A stretch of 56,295 nt of DNA from Acidimicrobiaceae bacterium (GTDB taxonomy: Bacteria > Actinomycetota > Acidimicrobiia > Acidimicrobiales > Ilumatobacteraceae), in assembly GCA_020637295.1 (NCBI GenBank), contig JACJWF010000018.1:1-56295 (forward strand), read 5' to 3'. Positions 40,585 to 49,048 of the stretch are shown in pieces. The first letter of the stretch is position 1. Every line of letters begins with the position of its first letter. The notes beneath the pieces are model-generated. The model did no database searches. It was not told the origin of the DNA and saw only the letters and a program-made list of their open reading frames with translations. The position numbers were made by a program, and so were the translations under genes.

Positions 40585-41451
40585 CTACTTGTCGACGGAC
40601 AGCTCTTTGGCTGCCTTGGCGATGTCGGTCTGGTACTTGAGGAGGATGTGCAGGGTCTCCTTGGCCTTCTCCGCATCGATGTGCTCGATGCCGAGCAGCA
40701 CGAGGGTGCGCGCCCAGTCGATGGTCTCGCTGACGCTCGGGGCCTTCTTCAGGTCCAGCTGGCGGATGCTGCGCACGATGCGGGCGATCTGGTCGGCCAG
40801 GTTGTCCGACACGCCGGGCACCTTGGTGAGCACGATCTCCTTCTCGCGGTCCATCTGCGGGTAGTCCACGTGCAGGTACAGGCAGCGCCGCTTCAGGGCC
40901 TCGCTGAGCTCACGGGTGTTGTTCGAGGTGAGGAACACCAGCGGGATCTGCTTGGCGGTGATGGTGCCGAGCTCGGGGATGGACACCTGGTACTCGGAGA
41001 GGATCTCCAGCAGCAGGGCCTCCGTCTCGACCTCCACACGGTCCACCTCGTCGATCAGCAGGACCACGGGGTCGTCCGCGCTGATGGCCTCCAGCAGGGG
41101 GCGGGTGAGGAGGAACTCGTCGCTGAAGATGTCGTCGTGGACCTCGGTCCACGAGTCCGAGTTCTTGTCGGCCTGGATGCGCAGCAGCTGCTTCTTGTAG
41201 TTCCACTCGTACAGCGCCTTGGACTCGTCGAGACCCTCGTAGCACTGGAGGCGGATGAGCCGGGCGCCGGTGACCTCGGCGATGCTCTTGGCCAGCTGGG
41301 TCTTGCCCGTGCCCGCCGGGCCTTCCACCAGCACCGGCTTGCCGAGCCGGTCGGCCAGGAAGGCGACGCCGGCGATCCCGTCGTCGGCCAGGTAGTTGAC
41401 GTCCTTCAGCCCCTCACGGACCTGCTGGACGCTCTCGAAACGATGAGCCAT
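40585..41451 (-). CDS. MoxR-family AAA ATPase
   Basis: This 288-aa ATPase has Walker A GPAGTGKT (44-51), Walker B VVLLIDEVDR (129-138), sensor TSNNTRELS and an arginine-finger region ALKRRC. It pairs with the VWA protein 6 nt downstream as a chaperone-like assembly unit. ATG 41451 is used; a GTG at 41460 would add three residues (MPL). A perfect TTGACCGA/TCGGTCAA palindrome lies about 22 nt upstream and may control the operon. Confidence 0.9.
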   Translation of the reverse strand: MAHRFESVQQVREGLKDVNYLADDGIAGVAFLADRLGKPVLVEGPAGTGKTQLAKSIAEVTGARLIRLQCYEGLDESKALYEWNYKKQLLRIQADKNSDSWTEVHDDIFSDEFLLTRPLLEAISADDPVVLLIDEVDRVEVETEALLLEILSEYQVSIPELGTITAKQIPLVFLTSNNTRELSEALKRRCLYLHVDYPQMDREKEIVLTKVPGVSDNLADQIARIVRSIRQLDLKKAPSVSETIDWARTLVLLGIEHIDAEKAKETLHILLKYQTDIAKAAKELSVDK

Positions 41452-41473
41452 GAGCGGCACCCTACTGGGCGGC

Positions 41474-41489
41474 TTGACCGATCGGTCAA
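41474..41489. promoter_or_regulatory. TetR-type operator-like palindrome upstream of the MoxR-VWA operon
   Basis: TTGACCGATCGGTCAA is a perfect 16-bp palindrome between the MoxR gene and the divergent subtilase gene. This shape is typical of TetR-family operators. No TetR gene is in the window. Confidence 0.5.
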
Positions 41490-41554
41490 CCGGAATGGCG
41501 GGCCGCGACAGGGTGGGACGGAGCGAACGTTCCAGTGCGCTGATCGGTTTGGTC

Positions 41555-41560
41555 TATGGT
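41555..41560 (+). promoter_or_regulatory. -10 box (TATGGT) of the subtilase gene
   Basis: TATGGT lies about 40 nt before ATG 41601, giving a transcript with a normal leader and a GAGGAGCAGGA ribosome binding site. Confidence 0.45.
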
Positions 41561-41600
41561 GCCCGTAACCGGCTCGCACGAGCCTCGACGAGGAGCAGGA

Positions 41601-44600
41601 ATGAAGCGCGTTTCCGCTGTACTGGCCGCGATGGCCACCGTACTCGCCGCCGTTCCGTCCGCAGCTGCGGACACGTCGCCACCCAAACCGGTGCGCGACG
41701 CAGGGCGGTTCACCCAGCTGGCCATCCCGGACGGCGCCCTCGGCGTCACCGGCCTACGGGCCAACGCCGACCCGGACCGCGTGGTCGCGGCGACGGTGGT
41801 GCTGTCCACCGACTCCATCGTCGGCGCCCGCCAGCGCGCCGAGCGCGTCGGCGCCCGGTTCGACGCCGTGGCTGCGCAGCGCGCCGTCACCGCGTCGCAG
41901 AGCGCGCTCACCACCACCCTTCGGGGAATGGGCGTCACCGTGCGCAGCTCCGTCACGAACGTGCTGAACGCCGTGAACGTGCGCGTGAAGGTCAGCGAAC
42001 TCGAGGCCGTGGCCAAGCTGGCCGGCGTCAGCCAGGTCCACGTCGCCCGCACGATCCACCAGTTCAACGGCACCTCCGACGAGTACACCGGCGTGCCCTC
42101 CGTCTGGGAGGACCTCGGCTTCACCGGTGCCGGGATGACCATCGGCATCATCGACGACGGCATCGACTACTACCACGCCGACTTCGGTGGCAGTGGCGAC
42201 CCGGCCGACTACACCGACGACGACCCGACGACCATCGAGCCAGGCACGTTCCCGACGGCCAAGGTCCTCGGCGGCTACGACTTCGTCGGTGACGACTACG
42301 ACGCCGACGGTACGGGCCCGGCCACCATCCCCGCGCCCGACGCCGACCCGCTGGCCTGCGGGCACCACGGCACCCACGTGGCCGGCACCTCGGCCGGCCA
42401 GGGCGTGCTGGACACCGGTGCCACCTTCACCGGGCCGTACGACGCCGACACCATCTCGTCGAACGACTTCCTCGTCGCCCCCGGCTCCGCGCCGGAGGCC
42501 TCCATCCGCATGTACAAGGTGTTCGGCTGCGACGGCAGCGTCAACGACGACGTCCTGCTCGACGCGATCGAGATGGCCGTCACCGACGGCGTGGACGTCA
42601 TCAACATGTCGCTCGGCGCCCCGTGGGGCACCGCCGACGAGCCGCTGGCACTGGCGGTCGACGCCGCCACGGCGGCAGGCGTGATGTCGGTCATCTCGGC
42701 CGGCAACGAGGGCTCCAGCGCCTACATGGTGGGCGGCCCCGGCACGGCCAACACCGCCCTGTCGGTGGCTGCCGTGGACACCTCCTCCACCACCCTCCCG
42801 GGTGTGGCCATCACCGGCGACGTCGAACTGAACGCCCAGAACAGCAACCTGTACGACTACGACACCAACGGCTCGGTCACCGGCGTCCTCGTCGATGTCG
42901 GCCTCGGCTGTGACCCCGGCGACTATGTCGGCACCGCCGGCAAGATCGTGCTCGCCACCCGTGGCGTGTGCGACCGGGTCTACCGGGCCGTCGCCGCCAC
43001 CGACGCGGGCGCCCTCGGCGTGATCTTCATCAACAACGACCCCGGCTACCCGCCGGTGGAGGGCGACATCCCCGGCGCCACGGTGCCGTTCGTCGGTGTC
43101 GCCGGCGTGGACGGCGGCGACTTTGCCGACGGCCAGACCGTCACGCTGAACAGCGCCGCGCCGATCCCGAACCCGGCGTACACCAACTTCGCCTCCTTCA
43201 CCTCCAGCGGCCCCCGCCAGGACAGCTTCGCCAAGCCGGACATCTCGGCACCGGGCGTCAACATCCTGTCGGCCTCGGTCGGCACGGGCACCGAAGGCCT
43301 GCTGCTGTCGGGCACGTCGATGGCCTCCCCGCACACCGCCGGCATCGCCGTGCTGGTGCGCCAGGCGCACCCGTCGTGGGACCCCATCGAGGTCAAGGGC
43401 GCGATGATGAGCAACGCCGACCCCACCGGCGTCGGTGACTTCGACTCCGTTCGCGGTGGCGCCGGCATGGTGGACGCCGGCAGCGCCGTGGGCGCGAAGG
43501 CGTTCTTCATGACCAACGACGGCCGCAACAGCCTGTCGTACGGCTTCCGTCAGCTCACCGGCGTGCTGACGCTCAGCCGGTCGATCAAGATCGTCAACAC
43601 CTCCAACGCGGCGGTCACCTACGACATGAGCGCCGATCTCAACACGCTCGAGCTGAACCTCGACGTCGAGTTCGTGCCGTCCACGGTGACCGTGCCGAAG
43701 AATGCGGCCCGCAACGTGCAGGTCCGTATCACCATCAACGACCCCGAGAACCTGCCCGAGGTCGCCTTCGACGACGGTGGCGCACTCGAGAGCATCCACG
43801 GCTTGGTCTACGCCACGCCGCAGACGCCTGGGGCCGGCATCGGCACCCTGGTCACCCCGCTGCTGTACGTGCCGTACGGCCTGTCGGACATCCAGGCTGC
43901 GGGCATCGGGCCGAACACCCGGCTGGAAGCACCCGTGTCCACCGTCACGGACATCAAGCTGGTCAACTCCGGCATCCACTACGGCACGTACGACACGTAC
44001 CAGTGGGCCATCACGGACCCGATGGACACCTGGGACACCCTGGTGCCGGACATCCGTGACGTGGGTGTGCAGTCGTTCCCGATCGGGCCGGCAGACGACC
44101 TGATCGTGTTCGCCATCAGCACCTACGACCGGATCGCCAACCAGCCGACGATGGAGTACGACATCCCCATCGACCTCGACTTCGACGACATCCCGGACTA
44201 TTGGCTGGTCGCCGTGGACTACGGCCTGGTCACCTCCGGCGTGCCGGACGGCACGATGGGCGCCTTCCTGTTCAACGACGACTTCTCGTCGATCCTGGAC
44301 GTGTGGGCGGCCTTCGCTCCCTCGAACGGCTCGGTCATCGAGGTCCCGCTGTATGCCCAGAACCTGCCCGGTTCGGGGTTCGCGTTCAGCGTCGGCGGCT
44401 TCTCCGTCGTCCAGAACCTGCCCGGCGACAGCACCGGCACCGGCTACTTCGACTGGCAGAACCCTGGCGTGTCGAACGGCGACTTCGACTACATGGACCC
44501 CGATGACGTCGTGATGCTCTCCGTGGACGTCAACACCGCCGACGCCATGAACCAGGGCGCCCTCGGTTGGCTGGTGGTGAGCGTTGACGACGCCGCCGGT

Positions 44601-44654
44601 CCTCGCGAGGCCGACCGTGTCCCGGTGCGGGCCCGGAGGGTCAGCCGCATTTGA
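41601..44654 (+). CDS. Secreted subtilisin-family (S8) serine protease
   Basis: This 1017-aa protein has a Sec signal peptide (MKRVSAVLAAMATVLAAVPSAAA, cut near 23), a pro-region (about 40-155) and an S8 catalytic domain. The triad is D185 (IIDDGID), H256 (GHHGTHVAGT) and S573 (SGTSMASPH), with N369 (SAGNEG) as oxyanion-hole residue. A PA insert lies at about 400-520. The C-terminal ~400 residues are beta-rich, with no membrane anchor or sorting signal, so the protein is likely exported. ATG 41601 has GAGGAGCAGGA upstream. The next gene is coupled by TTGA. Confidence 0.92.
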   Translation: MKRVSAVLAAMATVLAAVPSAAADTSPPKPVRDAGRFTQLAIPDGALGVTGLRANADPDRVVAATVVLSTDSIVGARQRAERVGARFDAVAAQRAVTASQSALTTTLRGMGVTVRSSVTNVLNAVNVRVKVSELEAVAKLAGVSQVHVARTIHQFNGTSDEYTGVPSVWEDLGFTGAGMTIGIIDDGIDYYHADFGGSGDPADYTDDDPTTIEPGTFPTAKVLGGYDFVGDDYDADGTGPATIPAPDADPLACGHHGTHVAGTSAGQGVLDTGATFTGPYDADTISSNDFLVAPGSAPEASIRMYKVFGCDGSVNDDVLLDAIEMAVTDGVDVINMSLGAPWGTADEPLALAVDAATAAGVMSVISAGNEGSSAYMVGGPGTANTALSVAAVDTSSTTLPGVAITGDVELNAQNSNLYDYDTNGSVTGVLVDVGLGCDPGDYVGTAGKIVLATRGVCDRVYRAVAATDAGALGVIFINNDPGYPPVEGDIPGATVPFVGVAGVDGGDFADGQTVTLNSAAPIPNPAYTNFASFTSSGPRQDSFAKPDISAPGVNILSASVGTGTEGLLLSGTSMASPHTAGIAVLVRQAHPSWDPIEVKGAMMSNADPTGVGDFDSVRGGAGMVDAGSAVGAKAFFMTNDGRNSLSYGFRQLTGVLTLSRSIKIVNTSNAAVTYDMSADLNTLELNLDVEFVPSTVTVPKNAARNVQVRITINDPENLPEVAFDDGGALESIHGLVYATPQTPGAGIGTLVTPLLYVPYGLSDIQAAGIGPNTRLEAPVSTVTDIKLVNSGIHYGTYDTYQWAITDPMDTWDTLVPDIRDVGVQSFPIGPADDLIVFAISTYDRIANQPTMEYDIPIDLDFDDIPDYWLVAVDYGLVTSGVPDGTMGAFLFNDDFSSILDVWAAFAPSNGSVIEVPLYAQNLPGSGFAFSVGGFSVVQNLPGDSTGTGYFDWQNPGVSNGDFDYMDPDDVVMLSVDVNTADAMNQGALGWLVVSVDDAAGPREADRVPVRARRVSRI

Positions 44655-46048
44655 GTGCACTCGGCGACGCGGCCGGCTCCTTCGTCCACCTGGTGGGCGG
44701 GGAGCTGGCCGCGTTGTCGCGCCGCCCCACGGAGGACCACACCGTGGACGCTGTTCGGGAGGTGGCCAACATCGTCGGCGGGGTGCTCGCCGCGGACGGC
44801 CGCCTGACCGACAGCGAGCTCACCGCCTACCTCGACGAACTGGGCCCACGGCTGGACCCTCCGCTGATCGTCTCCACTGCTGCCGCCCGCGAGATGCATC
44901 TGTTCGACGGGGCGGCCGAACGCCTGGCCCGGCCGAGCGTGCTGTTCGATCTCCTCGTGCGCGGCGACGCCCGCGACGGCACCCGGCGCGCCCACACCTA
45001 CTACGAGGCCGCGATGCAGGTGGCGCATGCGACCGCAGCCCTCGACCTGGTGCCCTCGCCCGACGAACTGGGGGCGATCGACTCGTTCCGCACCGCCCTT
45101 CTCCGTCACCTCGACGCCGCCGGGGTGTCGCGGCCCGGCCAGCCGGTGCTCGCCACTCCCCCGGCGCCCGCAGCCACCACCGCCACCACCGCCACCACCG
45201 CGGCTGCTCCCCCGACGGCGTCAGATCCACCCCCGCTGCGGCCGGTGGCCGAACTGCTCGCGGAACTGGACGCCCTGATCGGGCTGGACAACGTGAAGGC
45301 CGAGGTCCGCCGGCTCACCAGCCTGCTCCAGGTGCAGCAACTCCGCGCCGAGCGCGGCCTGCCGGTGATCGACACCAGCCATCATCTGGTGTTCACCGGC
45401 AACCCTGGTACGGGCAAGACCACCGTGGCCCGCCTGCTGTCGCAGGTGTTCCATTCCGTCGGCGTGGTCTCCAAGGGCCACCTCGTCGAGACCGATCGCT
45501 CCCACCTCGTGGCCGGGTATGTCGGCCAGACCGCGCTCAAGACCCAGCAGGCGCTGGAGTCCGCCCTCGGAGGGATGCTGCTGATCGATGAGGCCTACGC
45601 CTTGGCCCGCGGCGGCGAGGACGACTTCGGCCGCGAGGCCATCGACACCCTGGTGAAGTTCATGGAGGACCACCGCGACGACCTGGCCATCGTCGCCGCC
45701 GGCTACCCGGAGGAGATGGCCGACCTGATCGACGCCAACCCAGGGTTGAAGAGCCGCTTCACCCGCACCGTCAACTTCCCCGACTACACCGACGACGAAC
45801 TGCTGCGGATCTTCCAACTCCTCGGCGACCGCAACCGCTACTCGTTGAGCGACGACGCCCTCGCCCGCCTGCGGCACCTCATCGCTGTGGAGCCGCGCAC
45901 CCGTGGCTTCGGCAATGCCCGCTTCGTGCGCAACCTGTTCGAGACGGCGATCGCCCACCAGGCCACCCGGCTGGCACCGCTCACCGACCCGAGCGACGAG
46001 CAGCTCACCACGCTCACCGCCGACGACATCGCCCCCGTCGACGCCTGA
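44651..46048 (+). CDS. TerB-like/CbxX-type AAA ATPase
   Basis: This 465-aa protein has an N-terminal helical domain (about 1-155) with two TerB-like acidic turns (VLAADGRLTDSEL and LDLVPSPDELGAIDSF). A low-complexity ATTATT/Pro linker (165-197) follows, then a CbxX/CfqX-type AAA domain with Walker A GNPGTGKT (250-257), Walker B LLIDEAY (310-316) and an arginine-finger LKSRFTRT. The start is TTG 44651, overlapping the protease stop (TTGA), so translation is coupled. The client is unknown. EccA of type VII secretion is a relative, but no other ESX gene is here. Confidence 0.83.
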   Translation: MSALGDAAGSFVHLVGGELAALSRRPTEDHTVDAVREVANIVGGVLAADGRLTDSELTAYLDELGPRLDPPLIVSTAAAREMHLFDGAAERLARPSVLFDLLVRGDARDGTRRAHTYYEAAMQVAHATAALDLVPSPDELGAIDSFRTALLRHLDAAGVSRPGQPVLATPPAPAATTATTATTAAAPPTASDPPPLRPVAELLAELDALIGLDNVKAEVRRLTSLLQVQQLRAERGLPVIDTSHHLVFTGNPGTGKTTVARLLSQVFHSVGVVSKGHLVETDRSHLVAGYVGQTALKTQQALESALGGMLLIDEAYALARGGEDDFGREAIDTLVKFMEDHRDDLAIVAAGYPEEMADLIDANPGLKSRFTRTVNFPDYTDDELLRIFQLLGDRNRYSLSDDALARLRHLIAVEPRTRGFGNARFVRNLFETAIAHQATRLAPLTDPSDEQLTTLTADDIAPVDA

Positions 46049-46056
46049 CCACGCAC

Positions 46057-46062
46057 TACCCT
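46057..46062 (+). promoter_or_regulatory. -10 box (TACCCT) of a leaderless promoter for the membrane coiled-coil gene
   Basis: TACCCT ends 7 nt before ATG 46070. Confidence 0.55.
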
Positions 46063-46069
46063 TCTGCAC

Positions 46070-46669
46070 ATGATCCCCCTGCTCATCGCGCTCGTGGTCG
46101 CCGGAGTGGCCACCGGTGTGTGGCAGGTCCAGCGACGCAAGCGGGTGGGAGGCAGCCGGCGCATCGCCATCGACCCGTTCACCATCAGCGACCCGTGGCG
46201 GCGCCATGTGCAGGCTGCGTTGGCGGCTCAGCGCCGGTACCGCGACATCGTCCGCGACGTCGCCCCCGGCCCGCTGCGCGACCGGCTGACATCCATCGGC
46301 GGCCAGGTGGACCACGCGATCGAGGAGTGCTTCGTGGTGGCCCGCCGCGGCGATGAACTGGACGACACGCTCCGCCGGTTGGACGTGCCGTCGTTGGACC
46401 GTCAACTGCAGCGCGCCACGGACGACGCCACCACGTCGTCGCTCTCCGCCCAACTCGCCGCTGCCGGGCGGGTGCGCAGCGCTCGCGAGGACACCGACGC
46501 CCGCCTGCGCATGCAGGTCACCCGGATGGGAGAGCTCACTGCGCTGGCGGCCGAGGTCAGCGTGGGCACGGACAACACCGAGATGCTCGGCACGGGCGTC
46601 GGCGACGTGGTCACCGAGTTGGAGGGGCTGCGGTTGGCCCTTCAGGAGCTCCAGACCCCACGCACGTGA
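46070..46669 (+). CDS. Membrane-anchored helical protein of unknown function
   Basis: This 199-aa protein starts with a transmembrane anchor (IPLLIALVVAGVATGVWQV, about 2-20) and a basic stop (QRRKRVGG). The rest is almost all alpha-helix, with heptad-like stretches (DELDDTLRRLDVPSLDRQLQRATDDATTSSLSAQL). No enzymatic motif is visible. The murJ start overlaps its stop by 4 nt (GTGA), so it may act with MurJ in the envelope. I do not recognise the family. Confidence 0.7.
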   Translation: MIPLLIALVVAGVATGVWQVQRRKRVGGSRRIAIDPFTISDPWRRHVQAALAAQRRYRDIVRDVAPGPLRDRLTSIGGQVDHAIEECFVVARRGDELDDTLRRLDVPSLDRQLQRATDDATTSSLSAQLAAAGRVRSAREDTDARLRMQVTRMGELTALAAEVSVGTDNTEMLGTGVGDVVTELEGLRLALQELQTPRT

Positions 46670-48267
46670 GCAGCCTCCTGAAGTCGAACCTGGCGGTAGC
46701 CGCCGGTACCGCGATGTCCCGCGTCACCGGGCTGGTGCGGGTGATGGTGCTGTCCACCGTGCTCGGCGGATCGGCGCTGACCAGCGCCTACAACCAGGCC
46801 AACGCCAGCCCCAACCTGGTCTATGAACTGCTGCTGGGCGGGGTCCTCTCGTCCACCCTGGTCCCGCTGTTCACCCGCCTGCGCCACCAGCAGGACGAGC
46901 GCGGCGAGGTGGCCGTGCGCACCGTGGCGCTGGCCGGTTCGCTGGTGCTCGCCGCACTTGCCGTGCTGGCTGCGCCGGTGATCTTCCGGCTCTATGCGTC
47001 CACCTCGCCGGCGGACGTGGACGTCGACCTGTACCGCGAGGTCGGCGCCTCGCTGGCCGCCTTCTTCCTGGTGCAGATCTTCTTCTACGGGCTGAACGCC
47101 GTGGCCAGTGCAGAGCTCCAGGCCCGCAAGCGGTACTTCGCCGCCGCCTGGGCCCCGGCGCTCGGCAATGTCGCCGTCATCGTCAGCCTGCTCACCGTGC
47201 CCTCGGCACTGCACGGCGTGGAGGCCACGCTGCAGGACGTGCTGGCCAACGACCGCCTGCGCTGGACGCTGGGCCTCGGGGCCACCGCCGGCATCGCGGT
47301 GATGGCGTTGGCGCTGCTGCCGCCGATGGCCCGGGCCGGCGTGCCGATGGGCATCTCACTGGACTGGCGCAACCCGGCCGTCCGCCAGTTGCGCACCCTG
47401 TCCGGCTGGGCCCTCGGCTACGTGGTGGCCAATCAGGTGGCCATCGTCGTGGTGCAGAACCTGCTGCTGCGCACGGGGGCGGACAACCCCACGGGCTACA
47501 CCAACGCGTTCATCTTCTTCATGCTCCCTCACGGTCTGCTGGCGATGTCCATCGCCACCACGTTCCTGCCGGAAATGGCCCAGGCAGTGAACGAACGCCG
47601 CCGCGACCGGATGATCGACCGCACCAGCCTCGGCATCCGGCTGATCGCACTGGTCACCATCCCCGCCGGGTTCGGGCTGTTCACCCTGCGCCACCCGCTG
47701 ATCGGCCTGCTGCTGCAACGGGGTGAGTACGACGCCGCGGATGCTGCGCTTGCCGCACGGGCACTGGCCGGCTTCGCGCTCGGCCTCGGGGCGTTCTCCG
47801 TGTACCTGTTCACGCTGCGGGCGTTCTACGCCCACCAGGACGCCCGCACGCCCTGCATCGTCAACATCGTGGAGAACGGCATCAACATCGTGATCGCGCT
47901 GATCCTCTACCAGCGCTACGGCGTGCTCGGCATCGCCGCCTCGTTCGCCATCGCCTACGTCCTCAGCGCGCTCTGGGCGCTGCAGATCCTCACCTACAAG
48001 GTGCGCGACTTCCCCATGCGCCCGGTCCTGGCGGCCCTCGCCAGGGTCGTGCTGGCGTCGGTGGTGATGGCCGAGGTCGTCTGGTTCGTGGTCCGTGCCG
48101 TGGGCAGCAATGCGGGGCAGGGCGCACTCGTGCGGCTGGTGGCCGGCACCATCGTCGGGATCGTCGTGTACGTGGGCGTCCTCATCGCCCTGCGGGCACC
48201 CGAGTTGGACGCGCTGCTGCGCCGCCTACGCCCCACCCCCTCCGCTTCGACGCCTCCGGCGCACTAG
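46666..48267 (+). CDS. murJ: Lipid II flippase MurJ/MviN family
   Basis: This 533-aa protein has about 14 hydrophobic helices and the MurJ/MviN start (AVAAGTAMSRVTGLVRVMVLSTVLG). Family motifs include YELLLGGVLSSTLVPLFTR, LNAVASAELQARKRYFAAAWAPALGNVAVI and LPHGLLAMSIATTFLPEMA. MurJ moves lipid II across the membrane for peptidoglycan synthesis. Unlike mycobacterial MurJ it has no cytosolic pseudokinase tail. GTG 46666 overlaps the upstream gene (GTGA). Confidence 0.92.
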   Translation: MSSLLKSNLAVAAGTAMSRVTGLVRVMVLSTVLGGSALTSAYNQANASPNLVYELLLGGVLSSTLVPLFTRLRHQQDERGEVAVRTVALAGSLVLAALAVLAAPVIFRLYASTSPADVDVDLYREVGASLAAFFLVQIFFYGLNAVASAELQARKRYFAAAWAPALGNVAVIVSLLTVPSALHGVEATLQDVLANDRLRWTLGLGATAGIAVMALALLPPMARAGVPMGISLDWRNPAVRQLRTLSGWALGYVVANQVAIVVVQNLLLRTGADNPTGYTNAFIFFMLPHGLLAMSIATTFLPEMAQAVNERRRDRMIDRTSLGIRLIALVTIPAGFGLFTLRHPLIGLLLQRGEYDAADAALAARALAGFALGLGAFSVYLFTLRAFYAHQDARTPCIVNIVENGINIVIALILYQRYGVLGIAASFAIAYVLSALWALQILTYKVRDFPMRPVLAALARVVLASVVMAEVVWFVVRAVGSNAGQGALVRLVAGTIVGIVVYVGVLIALRAPELDALLRRLRPTPSASTPPAH

Positions 48268-48270
48268 GCT
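48265..48270 (+). promoter_or_regulatory. -10 box (TAGGCT) of a leaderless promoter for pspA
   Basis: TAGGCT ends 7 nt before ATG 48278 and overlaps the murJ stop. Confidence 0.58.
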
Positions 48271-48277
48271 CGCCCCC

Positions 48278-49045
48278 ATGTTCAAGGTCTTCAAGAAGTG
48301 GTGGAAGTACCTCACCGCCAAGTTCAGCAAGAAGTTCGACGACAAGGCGGACCCCGCGGTCCAGCTGGAGCAGGCGCTGCGCGAGTCGCAGGACCAGCAC
48401 CGGCGGCTGAAGGAGCAGGCGGCCAACGTCATCGCCAACCAGAAGCAGTCGGAGATGCGGCTGAACGCCAAGATGGCCGAGCTGGAGAAGCTGAACGCCA
48501 ATGCCCGCCAGGCGTTGATCATGGCGGCCGACGCGGCGAAGGCCGGCGACACCGCCAAGTCCAACCAGTACAACTCGGCGGCGGAGACCATCGCCAACCA
48601 GCTGATCCAGGTGGAGAAGGACGTCGAGGGCCTGAAGGCGATGGTGCTGGACGCCACCCAGGCGGCGGACCAGGCGAAGGCCGCCGTGGAGCAGAACGGG
48701 CGGCTCCTCCAGCAGAAGCTGGCGGAGAAGCAGAAGCTGCTGTCCCAGCTGGAGCAGGCCAAGATGCAGGAGCAGATGAACTCCGCCATGGCCCAGCTGC
48801 AGGAGACCGTCGGCGACGACGTGCCGACGATGAACGAGGTGCAGCAGAAGATCGAAGCCCGCTACGCGAAGGCGAAGGCCGCCAGCGAGCTGCAGGACGC
48901 CAGCGTGGAGAGCAGCATCCTGGAGATCGAGCAGGCCACCGCCAACGTGGAGGCCCAGAGCCGCCTCAGCGAGCTGCGCGCCGAGCTGGGCCTGGACGGC
49001 GCCGCCGCCCCCGCGGTGGAGCAGCCCAAGCCCGCCGAGGGCTGA
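48278..49045 (+). CDS. pspA: PspA/IM30 family phage-shock/envelope-stress protein
   Basis: This 255-aa protein has an N-terminal amphipathic basic helix (FKVFKKWWKYLTAKFSKKF) for membrane binding. A long coiled-coil body follows, with PAVQLEQALRESQDQHRRLKEQAANVIANQKQ and ALIMAADAAKAGDTAKS as family landmarks. PspA/IM30 proteins polymerise on damaged membranes as ESCRT-III-like rods. The C-terminal 20 residues are a disordered Ala/Pro tail. No PspC or clgR lies nearby. Confidence 0.86.
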   Translation: MFKVFKKWWKYLTAKFSKKFDDKADPAVQLEQALRESQDQHRRLKEQAANVIANQKQSEMRLNAKMAELEKLNANARQALIMAADAAKAGDTAKSNQYNSAAETIANQLIQVEKDVEGLKAMVLDATQAADQAKAAVEQNGRLLQQKLAEKQKLLSQLEQAKMQEQMNSAMAQLQETVGDDVPTMNEVQQKIEARYAKAKAASELQDASVESSILEIEQATANVEAQSRLSELRAELGLDGAAAPAVEQPKPAEG

Positions 49046-49048
49046 GCC

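Noticed and set aside
39142..41451. Carbon monoxide dehydrogenase accessory genes (coxDE)
   Set aside because: MoxR and VWA proteins match the type, but no coxMSL genes are present, so the assignment is not made.
41754..44660. Long open frame opposite the subtilase gene
   Set aside because: The plus-strand protein has signal peptide and complete catalytic triad, so the antisense frame is an artefact of base composition.
44651..46048. EccA of a type VII secretion system together with a mycosin-like protease
   Set aside because: The protease lacks a C-terminal membrane helix and no EccB/C/D/E or WXG100 gene is nearby. The ATPase has a TerB-like rather than a TPR N-terminus.
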